A DNA stretch of 64,000 bases. Source: Punica granatum. Taxonomy: Eukaryota; Streptophyta; Magnoliopsida; Myrtales; Lythraceae. The stretch is from assembly GCF_007655135.1 (NCBI RefSeq), contig NC_045134.1, forward strand, positions 10,746,982 through 10,810,981. Direction: 5' to 3'. Shown piece by piece: positions 30,013 to 42,241 of this stretch (within the stretch, counting starts at the first letter, position 1; each line of letters starts with the position of its first letter). The translations under genes were made by a program, and so were the position numbers. A model generated the notes under the pieces. That model searched no databases. It had not been told where the DNA came from and worked only from the letters and a program-made list of their open reading frames with translations.

Positions 30013-30814
30013 GGGTTAATCATAAAAAAAAACAATAATTTTGACCAGTTTTTTATTCTTGACATGAATTTTATTTTTTGATAAAAAGTGCGCGAATTTT
30101 GATTTCTTATCACGTTAGGTAATTGTTCAATTTTCCATCTATTTTACTAACTTAACAAAAAAGATACCTATGTGTAAATGATGTCATGTCACATTAGCAA
30201 AATAATAAAAAATTTAACAAGTTAAAGAAGAAAAAGAGAAACAGACTTTAATAGGAGAAATGGTGAATCATCACCACCTAATTGGAGTCACCGGTGACCC
30301 CAGAGGGCGCCAGAGAGCCCAATCATGGGGTGTTGGTTAGGATCGAGGGCTTACTCGCCGGAATAGAGAGAATCCCCAATTTGGGGATTCTCTCGATTTC
30401 GGTAGGTAGGACATCGATCATTGCCATCATCCTTGGAGATTCTTCCGATTCTGACTAGTGAGGCCTGGATCCCGGCTACCACGCCCCAATTGGGATCGCC
30501 GACTCCCTCTGAGGTCACTGACGATCCCAATTGAAGTCGCAATGGCCAATAGGGCTTCCACCTTTTCTTCGATCAAATCCTTTCTCTCTTTTATTATTAT
30601 TACTCTTTAAATTTTTTATTATATTTGCTGACTTAGCGTGATATCGTTTGCAACGTAGGTACTATTTTCAAGCATGTCAGCAAAATGGATGGAAAATGGC
30701 ACGATGCTTAATTTGATAAGAAGATCAAAATTCATGCCTTTTTTGGCCAAAAGATAAAGTTCATGCCAAAATTGAAAAAATGGTATAAGTTTATGTTTTT
30801 TTAGATCATTAACC
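30013..30814. mobile_element. Foldback element with GC-rich core, about 0.8 kb
   Basis: The left arm (30013-30180, starting gggttaatcataaaaaaa) and the right arm (about 30630-30814, ending ttagatcattaacc) are imperfect reverse complements. Shared words include gacatgaa/ttcatgcc and gaattttgat/atcaaaattc. The GC-rich core lies at 30245-30550. Flanks attatattt (30003-30011) and tttatattt (30815-30823) match at 8 of 9, as a 9-bp Mutator-type target duplication would. No transposase is encoded. Confidence 0.65.
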
Positions 30815-32299
30815 TTTATATTTCTAACAGAGGCACGTCTATTGTTGGTTAGCTGATTATGGTCCTAAAATATTCGCGTTCACTGAAAAGAATAATTTTA
30901 AAAGGACACATGCAGGTTTCTGCAAATCAAATAAGATTTATCTTATTGAAATTACAATATATTGACGTTAATTTTATTTTTTAGCTTGAATATGATTTAT
31001 CTTGGACTACTTTTCTCTTCCCATGATTTATATAATTTAAATCTCCCAATAAGCATTTCAACTAGTACGGTGGAATATCTATTGAAGGGTAAAAATGTAC
31101 TTTCAGGGAGGATAATTAAAGAATAACTAGTCTGAGGTGGCGGGGGCTTTCGAAACAATTGGGTCCCACCAACTTGAAAGTCAATTCTTTTGAATATGTT
31201 AATGCATTATCAAGTATCTTTAAAAAAAAAATTCGACAGAGCTTATTTTATTTTATTTAAGGGGGGGAAATTATTGATGTCATGTGCTGCCATTTCTTTT
31301 TTTTTCTTTTTTTTTTTAATTTACTAGATAACCTTATTGGGATATTTGGATAATAGGGTTATGATTGGACGATTATAATATTGCTGTTAACACTCTATAT
31401 GCATCCGATTTATATTTTATCACCAAATATGAATTATTCAAATGGTTTGTTTCTTATTTGTCTTATATAATATTTCGAGTTCACTCAGAAAATTCATGTT
31501 TGGAAGAGTCGTAGCCCCTTAATTGAATCGACTTGACTTGAATTAAATTAATTAGGATCCGTTGACTTTCCAGATATAAGGGAAGAAAATTATATTCTCT
31601 CTCATGTAATTGCCCCTATATATTCCCTCTTCTACTTCAATAATGTCCATCATATTTTTATTCTAATTAATAATTGGACAAAAAAATTTCCAGGTATTTA
31701 GCATTATTCACGGGCGAGGAGGATACAAAAGGACTTGGAAAAATAATTTGCCAAATCAGTTGGAGAAAAAGTTAGAAACATGGATGAAAAATAATTTGTT
31801 ACGGAATTTATGAAACAGTTCAAACGGCCCATGTGAACCAGCCTTAATCTTTTTCAAGCAATTAAAATAGAAGATCTCAAAATGATTTATCCGTCACGTG
31901 TATGATTTGTCATCAATCCAGCAATTATATCCCTACTTTTCTTTTTTGTACTTTGGTTCGGGCTAGCAAAGATTGCATTCTTGTGAAACAATCTTGTAAT
32001 TGTCTTAATTTGAATGAGTGATAGATTATCAAAATATTCGCAGTATTATTTTGCGAGACACCAAAAAATAATTTTTTTTAATAAAAAACTCCTGCTGCAA
32101 ATTGCTCGGGAAATTCCCGATTTATTATTTACTGATTATATTTTACAGGGTAATATGTTGCATGAGACCAAAACACAAATTAAAGATTAAGAAAGTCAAT
32201 TTATACAGATTGTGAGGACTCAAAATCAAAATCTTCCATGACTCATAGAAATAGGAAAATATGAAGACATTTGCAGAGCAGTTCAATGAGTTAATATAA
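30815..32299. other. AT-rich spacer, no gene seen
   Basis: Poly-G at 31261-31267 and T-rich runs at 31297-31318 are the only obvious features. The minus-strand ORF at 32143-32403 is low complexity and overlaps the duplicated block. Confidence 0.5.
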
Positions 32300-32400
32300 A
32301 AGCATTTTAACAAAAAAAAAAAAAACAGCCCCACAAATCTGAATTTCAAAAAGCCAAGAAACAATTTTGACGAAGAACTTGAACCTATACGATAAAACTT
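32300..32400 (+). repeat. Continuation of right duplicate block
   Basis: The words cattttaacaaaa, cagccc, caaatctgaatttcaaaaag, ttttgacgaa and cttgaac match 2285-2372 in order. This ties the left block to the H+-ATPase upstream region and shows that about 1.9 kb between here and exon 1 corresponds to only about 60 bp in the left copy. Confidence 0.7.
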
Positions 32401-33819
32401 CACAAACCAGACACTGTTGACGACATTCAGAAGTTATCCATTCCGAAAAAGTATGTAATTCTATTTCTCTCTTATTTATTTATTTATAAAGATTATATAA
32501 GATCGAACATCATTAGATATTGTGTAACGGTCTTTTCCGATTAAGTTTTTTTCCCAGCTAACTCATTATTTCGTATATCAAAGCGATGACTTTGCATCCT
32601 GTACTTGCAAATTTTATCTTATATGGAGGATTTTTTAGTTACATTAATTGACCTATGATAATGATTTCATTAATGTAAAGCGATTTTTTTTCGATTATAG
32701 AGATTACTCAAAATTTAATATATAAAAAAAAGCGAAAATAATTTTTTTTGGTAAAAAAAAAGTCTATGAGTTAGACGCAAAATGACTTTTATTAGTGTCT
32801 GATATGTCTTGGTCCGAGGAAGAGCCAGGGCATATCGCAGCCACGTTACTTGAGATGATTTGCGGCCTGTTAGGGGGCCAATAGAAGATGATGTGGGGCC
32901 CGCAAAGAGGACGCACGCATTTGTTAAATTAAGTAGACGGTGTGAGAGGGGAAGGAGTGGACCCCAAAGACCTCCTCATCACTCTCAACGGTTTCATCGT
33001 CACCCCCAATAACGACCCGACGAGTTACCGGGTAAACGTTTGAGAGAGAGGACAATATTTTAGAAAAATCGTACCCCACAATAATGGGTTTAGAAAGAAT
33101 TAATAAGATCGTTAATAATTAGTGACAAGTTTGATTTATTTTTATATATCATTTGAATCTTCTTTGTTCATTATTTATGACGCATGACAGGCATATAACT
33201 ATTGGAATATTTAGTCGCAGAGGTGGAGAGATGGAAATGATGAATGAATTTTCCTTCTTACCCAAAAAGAAAAATATATGATCTCTCTAATTAGAATAGT
33301 GGGTCGACCCGGCTCGAATCCCATTAGATTTTTAGGTATCTCAATACATACATATTAAAAAAAATCTAGAATTATCTCCAACGAAGGTTCACTTATTTGA
33401 GACATATGACCTGAATATTAAAAGGTGATTCGGAACCTTAACAGAAATTTTCACGAAATGAAATTGATTCACTATTAACTTTTACCAGAGACTCATATGG
33501 ATCCGCCTCAGATTTTTTTTTTCCCCCAAAAGACCCGTAGATTATGTGCTTCTAGGGTCAACTCATAATTTTCGAGGGCCTGTTCCGACCTAGACTCGAT
33601 TGCACCCATGGCCCTAGACACAGGAGACTAATCCGATTTGGGATGTACATCGACCGATCGATTGTAGGTCTCGTATGCTCTTATTACCGAGGGTTTATAC
33701 GGGCCCAGTGAGAGTGGGCCCCACTGGGTGGGGGGCGGGCGCAAGGTCAAATTGTGTGTGAGAGAGAGAGAGAAAGGGAGGAGGAGAGGGAGCGGCCATG
33801 GGGGGAGGCGTAATGGGCG

Positions 33820-34159
33820 TATAAAAGGAGGCTCTTCCATGCCCCATTTTCTCCCTCCCAAGCCCTTCATCACCATTAAAGCAGATAGAGAGAGAAGGAA
33901 GAAGAAACCAAGAAGGAATCGATTCCCTGTATCTCACCATTTTCTTCTCTTCTCCATCATCATCTTCGTCTTCCCGTTTCTCACTGGTCTACCACTCCAC
34001 CTCGTGTCAAAGTTAACCTCTGCTTTCCTTTTCTTGGGATGGAGAAAGTCTCATTCAATGACCTTTAACTATCTCCTCCCAATTTTCCACCTCTGATCTT
34101 TCCTCCCCCACCCCCCCTATATAAATCCCCCCATTTCCGCCTTCACGAGAACCCAATTG

Positions 34160-34198
<39 letters not shown>

Positions 34199-34283
34199 GT
34201 CTCTGGTGGGTCTCTTCTCGATTCGCTGCTCTCGTCTCGTCTCGTCTCGCCTCGCCCTTTGCGGGGGTTAGAGCAAGAAGAAG
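33820..34283 (+). promoter_or_regulatory. H+-ATPase promoter and 5' leader
   Basis: Two TATA-like boxes are visible: tataaaag at 33820-33827 and tatataaat at 34118-34126. The second is followed by a CA repeat (about 34162-34196) and a TCTCG-rich leader (34229-34255) before the ATG. A transcript from the proximal box has no upstream ATG. One from the distal box would include a nine-codon upstream ORF at 34039-34068 and a longer one starting at 33838. Start sites are inferred. Confidence 0.55.
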
Positions 34284-37200
34284 ATGTCCAAGGCGGCTAT
34301 CAGCTTAGAAGAGATCAAGAATGAGACCGTCGATCTGGTAAAAAAAAAAAAAAAATCTTCTCCTTCCCCTGCTTTTTTTACTTATCCCCTGGCTGAATGT
34401 TTCGATTCGAAGCTCCTTTTTTTTTTTTTTTACTGAATGAGACATGTTCTGCGCAAATCCCATGATTTCCCTTTCTGGGTATTGGTTATTATTCAGATCC
34501 AGTAAATAGAAGCACTCCTACGCTCTGTTTTCATTGCTCCCTGTCAGTAAAACAGAGTCAACCCATCGCATGAACAGTCTGTTCTCGTTCGACTAGTGAG
34601 ATTGATTTGTGTGGGGGTAACATGTTTGATCACAGAAGACGAAAAGGTTGGAATTTTCGAAGTCAAACCATGCCTCTGTTCATGGGGTTGTTGCCGTAGA
34701 AGCAAAGAAATATGGATTTGCCATTGAAGTTTGATACAATTATGAGATTTGCTTTCCTTTGATACCGTTTTTCTCTTTTGCCTGCTCTGCTGCTTCCGTG
34801 CAATATCTCCAAACTTTCAATACACAGACACACCCAGAGGGAGGGAGAGATTAATTGTCGTCTTCGTCACCAATCTGTTCTTTTTATTTTTTAGGGGGGC
34901 AATTTAATTAATTATTAATTTCTTCGAACAACTTGCCGTGATCGCAATGGAGACGAAGCATACAAAATTACTTAAGGGACCAAAATTAGGATTAAACTCG
35001 GGAGACGACGTGCAGGGTCGCATTAACAATAATTTTTCAGTAAGCTTTAGATGTTTCGAAAAAAAAAAAAAAGTCGAATTTCATCGGTAACTTGGGAGCC
35101 CCAGAATATCATCAGAAACACCAGGATCTACTCTTATACCCGCTTAGAGACCGTAGGCACGACATACCGGAGAAGTGGTATGGGAAGAGAAAGACAACAT
35201 CAGAAGGAACAGCCGGGTCCTTTTTTTTTTTGGATTGCAAAAGTGGTGAATTCCATTAGCTCAAAATCTCAATATATATACATCAACCACTGAACCAAAG
35301 AAAGCCCTATACATCAACCCCTTTGGCAACATCAAAGAAACCAACTAACCCTGAATTTACATCCTTAAAAAGACATGTTAGGAAGAGAGATAATCCTCAA
35401 CTTGACCATGCCAAAAATTCTTCGAATAATCCCTGCAACTTGTAGATGACTCATGCTGAAAAATCCTCTTATTCCTCTCCAGTCTAGTACGATAAACATA
35501 AGAGGTCCACAACGGCTTGAGTATGATAACGCCAGGTCATGTTTTCTGAGGCCACCTGGGTTAAAACATGCAGGACTACATCTGCATCATTATGATACGA
35601 TGAGGTGTGTTGAGAGGACCTGATAATTTATGATTAGATTTCCGAGGCAATCTTAGATTATTGCCAGTTTTAGCCCTTGCTTATGTTTGGTAGTGTTGGG
35701 ATTTTAGGTACTTTGCCGTGGTACTTCGGCCTTTTCATTGGAAAACATAAATGTGGGGGGAGATGCCCGGCCCCCCCGTCCTACTTTTTAGCTTTTAACC
35801 GTTTGCTTTTGTGACTCTCACGTTCAACGGTTCCAACTCTCTCTACAATGACTGACATCTGCCCTGCCGTATTCTTTGCTTTACTCCGTCGGGCGCACCG
35901 GACCAAACCCAACCCACTTTACCGGTTTTCACCCCGGGAAGAAGGTATATTCACGAGCTTGCCCCCGCCGGGGAGAGAATCCCGTGCGTGGCAGATCCAT
36001 GTGGAGCGTGGGGTTCACGGACCGATCACATGGGCAGGGGGCTCGCGGGTCCCACCCCTCACGGCCAAATTTCTTCCACTTTTTATTTTTTATTTTTTAT
36101 TTTTCCCGGTTCGGTTTCGAAAGGTGCGGTGAGAGTCAACGCTCCTTGTGATTGGCTCGCCCCACTATGCTACCGTTTTTTTTTTTTTTTGAAAATTGTA
36201 AATAAATTAAAATCTCTTCTTTGGTTCCAACCATTATGTTGAAGTCAATTCTTTTATCCCCAAATTATTAAAATAAAAAACATAATTACATATTTTTAGA
36301 AAGCCAAGAAGTGTAGGGGCGTAAGGGTAAATGAATTTTATAGATGGATATTATATGATATTCCCTTGCTTATTAAAAAATATGCATATGATTAGCTCAT
36401 GAAAGGATGGTGCATAGTTGCCCACTTGATGAATCTGCATCTAATTCCATGTTGACAACAACATGTGCAATATTTATTAGAAGAGTAGCATATGCTCGAA
36501 AACCCGGGAAAAGGAAAGGAATCCATGTATTCTTTATGGAAAATTATGCCCGACAACCTTGCGGGTCCAATGTGCACATGGTCCATCAGTTGTAGTTGGA
36601 ATTAGTTTGAGTTCGTTAGAGTAACCTTTAGGCGGATGATCTCAACTTTGGACAAGGATTTGATTTCTCAGGGCCAATTGTTCGTTCTTTGATTGCCCAG
36701 TCTTGACTTGGATTGGTAGTTGACTATAATCATAATAGCAATTTCACTGTAAGGATTCTTATCTCACAAGTTGCTGGCTGATTTTTACAGGAAAAGATCC
36801 CGATCGAGGAAGTGTTCCAGCAGCTGAAATGCACCCGAGAAGGTCTCTCCTCCCAGGAAGGGGAGCAGCGACTTCAGATCTTCGGACCCAACAAGCTCGA
36901 AGAGAAGAAGGTTCGTGTTACTGCACTAATCATTAGCTAAAAGGTTGTTACTTAATAATAATTAGTTATTCTCAACGTTATCCTTTTCAAATTGACAGGA
37001 AAGCAAGATCCTCAAGTTTCTTGGGTTCATGTGGAACCCACTCTCATGGGTCATGGAAGCTGCTGCTCTTATGGCCATTGTGCTGGCCAACGGCCAAGGG
37101 AAGCCCCCGGATTGGCAGGACTTTGTTGGTATCATGTGTCTGCTGTTGATAAACTCCACCATCAGTTTCATTGAAGAGAACAATGCCGGTAACGCTGCAG

Positions 37201-38397
37201 CTGCTCTCATGGCCGGTCTCGCCCCAAAGACCAAGGTAAACGCAGTGTTTCATGTTAAGAGGTGTCGATGCAAATGACACACAGATAGAGAATTATAACA
37301 GCTGATCTAACTTTGTTGCAATTGTCTTTGGCTTTGTGTCTATATAGGTTCTCAGGGATGGCAAGTGGAGCGAGCAGGATGCCGCCATGTTGGTCCCAGG
37401 AGACATCATCAGCATCAAGCTTGGAGACATTATTCCTGCTGATGCCCGTCTCCTGGAGGGTGATCCTCTGAAGGTTGACCAGTCAGCTCTCACCGGAGAG
37501 TCTCTCCCGGTTACCAAGAACCCCTCAGAGGAGGTCTTCTCCGGCTCGACCTGCAAGCAGGGAGAAATTGAAGCAGTTGTAATTGCCACTGGTGTCCACA
37601 CCTTCTTTGGGAAGGCAGCCCATCTTGTTGACAGCACAAACCAAGTGGGTCACTTCCAGAAGGTCCTCACTGCCATTGGAAACTTCTGTATCTGCTCCAT
37701 CGCTATCGGCATGTTGGTAGAGATCCTTGTGATGTACCCCATCCAGCACAGGAAGTACAGGGACGGAATTAACAACCTCCTTGTCCTCCTGATCGGAGGT
37801 ATTCCGATTGCCATGCCGACTGTCCTATCTGTCACGATGGCCATTGGGTCCCACAGGCTCTCCCAGCAGGGTGCCATCACGAAGAGGATGACCGCCATTG
37901 AGGAAATGGCAGGAATGGACGTACTTTGCAGTGACAAGACTGGGACTCTGACGCTAAACAAGTTGAGTGTCGATCGTAACCTTATTGAGGTCTTCGTGAA
38001 GGGTATGGAAAAAGAGCACGTTCTTCTGCTTGCTGCTCGAGCTTCCAGGACCGAAAACCAGGATGCTATTGATGCTGCTATAGTTGGCACGCTTGCTGAT
38101 CCTAAGGAGGTATGGTCCTCTATCCTCCCAACTGTATACTAATCAAACTTTGGGACTTTGGCACATGAATATGATTCGTTTTCTTCTTGATATATAGGCA
38201 AGAGCAGGCATTAGGGAGGTGCATTTCTTCCCATTCAACCCTGTGGACAAAAGAACTGCTTTGACTTACATCGATTCTGATGGAAACTGGCACCGAGCAA
38301 GCAAAGGAGCACCGGAACAGGTAATCAACTTCTTCAATTATTCTGATTTTACTAAGCTTAGTTAGATTCCCCCCCTTGCACCACCCCACACAACGCG

Positions 38398-38435
<38 letters not shown>

Positions 38436-39371
38436 CTTTCTGGTGAGAAGAGCACAATCCTTTTGTTCTAATTTGTTTTTGCATCTTGGGAAACAGATCT
38501 TGACTCTCTGCAATGCAAGGGAGGACTTTAAGAAGAAGGTGCATGCCATTATTGACAAATTCGCCGAGCGTGGGCTTCGTTCATTGGCTGTGGCTAGACA
38601 GGAAGTTCCTGAGAGAACAAAAGAGAGTCCTGGTGGCCCATGGCAGTTCGTTGGTCTGTTGTCACTCTTTGATCCTCCAAGGCATGACAGTGCTGAAACC
38701 ATTCGCAGGGCTCTCAACCTTGGTGTGAATGTAAAGATGATCACTGGTAAACTATAATCTCTCCAGTCTCCATCCCGTCTTATGCAGTGGTGGGAAATGA
38801 AGTTGCTCGGATAGTCTAATCTTTTGTTTATTGCTCATTTTCTAGGTGACCAACTTGCCATTGCTAAGGAGACAGGAAGAAGGCTTGGTATGGGAACAAA
38901 CATGTACCCTTCTGCTTCCCTCCTCGGTCAAGACAAGGATGCAAGCATTGCCGCTCTTCCTGTGGAAGAACTGATCGAGAAGGCAGACGGGTTTGCTGGA
39001 GTGTTTCCAGGTCCGTTCTAATCGACTCTTTATCCAAGAAAAATATATAAAGTTTAAATCTTGCGAATTCAACCATCTTTTCTTTCGCCGGACAGAGCAC
39101 AAGTACGAGATTGTGAAGAAGCTGCAGGAGAGGAAGCACATTTGTGGTATGACTGGTGATGGTGTGAACGATGCCCCAGCCCTGAAGAAAGCAGACATTG
39201 GAATTGCAGTGGCTGATGCCACTGATGCTGCTCGGGGTGCTTCTGATATCGTCCTCACTGAGCCTGGGTTGAGTGTCATCGTTAGTGCTGTTCTTACCAG
39301 CAGAGCCATCTTCCAGAGGATGAAGAACTATACAGTTAGCCATCTGCCTCTCTTCCTTCACCCCCCCCCCC

Positions 39372-39405
<34 letters not shown>

Positions 39406-41086
39406 ACAGTTACAATGTTATAGTTATTTGCTCGAATCATTGGTTTATGGGTTTTAATTTCTTTCTCCGCTTGCAGATATACGCAGTTTCCATCACTATC
39501 CGTATAGTGGTAAGTAGTGAGACCTATTGACTGTGGAGGATTTTCCTTTTCATTTTATTCTTGCTATTGGATATTCACTGGTTTGCCCTATTATGCAGTT
39601 CGGGTTCATGCTCATTGCCCTGATCTGGAAGTTTGACTTCTCCCCTTTCATGGTCCTGATCATTGCCATTCTTAATGACGGTGAGTAAGCTCTCACCAAC
39701 TTCTCTATTTTGGAGAAAAATTAACTTTTTTTTTCCTTCTCATTTTTCCCCTTGCATTGTATCAACTCCAATTCCATTGCTTTTAGGGACAATCATGACT
39801 ATCTCAAAGGATCGCGTGAAGCCATCTCCGCTCCCCGACAGCTGGAAACTGAACGAGATCTTCGCCACAGGCATCGTGCTTGGAGGCTACTTGGCACTCA
39901 TGACTGTCATATTCTTCTGGGCAATGAAGGAAACCGACTTCTTCCCTGTAAGAAATGCCAACCAATCTTTCTTTTCTTTATCTATCTCCACATATTTTGT
40001 GCAATATTTATGATCTCCCTTTGTTTGAGCCTTTATTAAATTTCCCCTCTATTTTTTATCGGATTTTAGGAGAAATTCGGTGTACGATCAATTAGATACA
40101 GTCGTGAGGAAATGATGGCCGCACTGTACCTACAAGTGAGTATCGTGAGTCAAGCTCTGATTTTCGTGACCCGGTCTAGGAGCTGGTCTTATGTGGAGCG
40201 CCCTGGATTTCTCCTAATGACTGCCTTCCTGCTTGCACAACTCGTAAGTATTCCTCATTTTCCGACTCACATAAGAAACGTAGAGAACATCTATAGTTTA
40301 TGATTGAAAGATGTCTTTCTTTTTTATTCTCAGGTTGCTACTCTCATCGCGGTTTACGCAAACTGGGGATTTGCCGAAATCAAAGGATGTGGTTGGGGAT
40401 GGGCAGGTGTTGTTTGGCTCTACAGTGTCGTGTTTTACATTCCATTGGACATCCTCAAATTCTTCATTCGTTTTGTGCTCAGTGGGAAGGCGTGGGATAA
40501 CTTGTTGGAGAACAAGGTACTTGAGATCAGCCATCCCGTAATGCTCATGGAACTTCCTTGTCTAGATAAAAGATTACGATCTCGACTGAATGGTTTTTTC
40601 TTGTTTTTGGTGATAATAGACTGCCTTCACTACCAAGAAAGATTACGGAAAAGAGGAGAGGGAGGCTCAATGGGCTCTTGCTCAGAGGACTCTTCATGGG
40701 CTTCAGCCACCGGAGACTTCTTCTCTCTTCAATGATAAGAACAGCTACAGAGAGCTCTCTGAGATTGCTGAGCAGGCTAAGAGAAGAGCCGAGGTTGCAA
40801 GGTAAAACTTCTTTTGCTAATCTTCCTACTCGAGTGGGGTCAAAAGTGTTAACATTTTTACTTTCTGTTTGATCACTTGGTGGAACTTTAAGAAACTGTT
40901 TCCGATTGCAATGAGGAGTGAAAAGGGAAACAATCTCCGGGACAATTTGCTGATGGTCTTTGGTCTTGCTTTTTATTTGGTGAATGCAGGCTTCGTGAGC
41001 TGCATACGCTGAAGGGTCACGTGGAGTCGGTGGTGAAGCTGAAGGGGCTGGACATTGACACGATCCAGCAACACTACACCGTCTGA
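34284..41086 (+). CDS. PMA: Plasma-membrane H+-ATPase (P3A type), complete
   Basis: Pumps protons out of the cell using ATP and energises secondary transport. Exons: 34284-34337, 36791-36910, 36999-37235, 37348-38109, 38198-38320, 38497-38746, 38846-39010, 39096-39334, 39477-39509, 39599-39680, 39787-39947, 40070-40243, 40334-40516, 40620-40801, 40990-41086. They join in frame to 953 residues, the usual length. Seen: actuator loop LTGES (TGES at about 186-189), phosphorylation site [12 protein letters not shown] (Asp about 333), nucleotide-binding KGAPEQ, hinge [19 protein letters not shown], ten expected membrane segments, and a cytosolic C-terminal regulatory domain ending QQHYTV. In this family the penultimate Thr (about 952), when phosphorylated, binds 14-3-3 and releases autoinhibition. 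Intron 1 (2.45 kb) carries a LINE tail; introns 5 and 8 carry poly-C runs. The ATG follows a leader without competing starts from the proximal TATA. Confidence 0.97.
35221..35538 (-). mobile_element. LINE 3' end inserted in ATPase intron 1
   Basis: On the minus strand a conceptual peptide contains [16 protein letters not shown] and a stop after DYLSS. This is the typical C-terminal end of plant L1-type ORF2. It is followed by about 150 bp of 3' UTR and a poly-A tail, seen as the T run at 35220-35231. Possible target duplication: gccgggtc (35212-35219) and gccaggtc (35531-35538). It is heavily 5'-truncated. Confidence 0.6.
35740..36175 (+). other. GC-rich segment within ATPase intron 1
   Basis: GC content rises sharply compared with the rest of the intron (ggcccccccgtcc, gcccccgccgggg). 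Three overlapping ORFs of 84-94 codons result from the low stop-codon density and resemble nothing. It could be a captured fragment or an intronic regulatory region. Confidence 0.35.
38398..38432 (+). repeat. Poly-C tract (35 bases) in ATPase intron 5
   Basis: An uninterrupted run of about 35 C on the coding strand, about 60 bp before the exon 6 acceptor. The other strand is a long G run with quadruplex potential. Confidence 0.9.
39361..39405 (+). repeat. Poly-C tract in ATPase intron 8
   Basis: Eleven C, one A, then 33 C, beginning 26 bp after the exon 8 donor. It is the second such tract in the same gene. Confidence 0.9.
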
Positions 41087-42241
41087 TGTGAATAATTTTA
41101 TGTGATTCTCCAACTGCGGGACAGGAAAAAACAGGCTCAAACGAGTGCTCCCCAGAACTTTTTCCCAGAGAAAAGAAAAGGATGGCCTAACTAGTTAGGG
41201 AGGGAGGGGGTTTCTATCATAATTTCTCCCTGCAGTCACCGCGTTTCCAGTTTCTCTTTTTATTCTTATTCCGAAGTGCCTTCGAGAAGAAAGGCTGATG
41301 TTTGCTTAATTTTCGTGTACTTTTGCCCTGTTTTTTGAGAGAAGTAATGTAATCCTTGTTTCACTCATCTTTCCCAGCTTTTCAGTTCCCCATTCCTCTT
41401 GTCGCCTTTAATTCGCTGTTCGATCTCCGGTTGTGAAGTGACTATGCGATGGAAACTGCATATGACTCCAATAACAAACTGGAACCTTTCGAGTTTGAAA
41501 GTTTAAAGAACTTCGTTGAGATCACAGCAGGACCAGAAATGCAGAACCCTCTTGACGAACTCCAGCTTTTTAATCCTTAAACCGCTACATTTCTTGCATC
41601 AAACAGTTGCGATCATTCTCTATCCCTGGCTGAACGGAGAGTGTACATGACGTGCCGTGGTCTTGCTTTCTGGCGGTTTCCTGCAAGTAAACCCTCCAGC
41701 AGATACTGCAGGCTTGCTGTGATAAAGAGAATCAGAGATTGTGCTATCAACAGCGCATTCACACACCAAAAGATTTGGCCAATGGTGTTTAATAGGTAGA
41801 TATAGCTGGGGATCCCGGGCTGACCCAACGTCGCCGGGCAACGTAGCACCCCCGCCATCTGAGCACCATCCAAACGTAGATGTGGACAACTTTTCCTTCA
41901 ACTTATCCGACAGGCAATAATGTCCGTATCTACTTCCAAGTTTGATTTTTCAGCTGATGATTGAGAAATTCAACACACATTTTGCTTATAATAAAAAATG
42001 CTCACCTTTGAAACCTCTATCTTTAGCCACTGATGTTGAACCACGTGGCATCCTCATGATCAGGCAATGCCCAAGAACACTATTCCCCCACATGTCAAGT
42101 CCCAGTAGGCACAAAAATCTTTATGGGTAGTGACAATTTCTAGATTTCACCTCCATTAGCCATTAACTGGAAAAACAAGAAAGTACCTAACTGCAGAATC
42201 ATTCAGTCAGCAGCAGCAGAAGAAGAAGAAAGAAGAAGCAG
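41087..42241 (+). other. ATPase 3' UTR and spacer
   Basis: 41087 to about 41360 looks like the 3' UTR of the ATPase, with T-rich sequence and a weak poly-A signal context gtaatgtaatcc near 41344. An 86-codon minus-strand ORF at 41613-41873 has a hydrophobic stretch but no recognisable family. The GC- and purine-rich 42208-42241 is the leader of the next gene. Confidence 0.5.

Noticed and set aside
33728..34096. 122-codon plus-strand ORF before the H+-ATPase
   Set aside because: It lies in promoter/leader sequence with GA- and CT-rich low-complexity stretches and has no recognisable domain.
37650..38090. 146-codon minus-strand ORF, and similar long ones at 37293-37637, 38358-38744 and 38842-39373
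   Set aside because: They are antisense shadows of the H+-ATPase exons; the plus-strand exons carry the conserved motifs and proper splice sites.
41613..41873. 86-codon minus-strand ORF with a hydrophobic segment downstream of the H+-ATPase
   Set aside because: No family recognised, no convincing splice partners; could be an exon scrap but cannot be supported.
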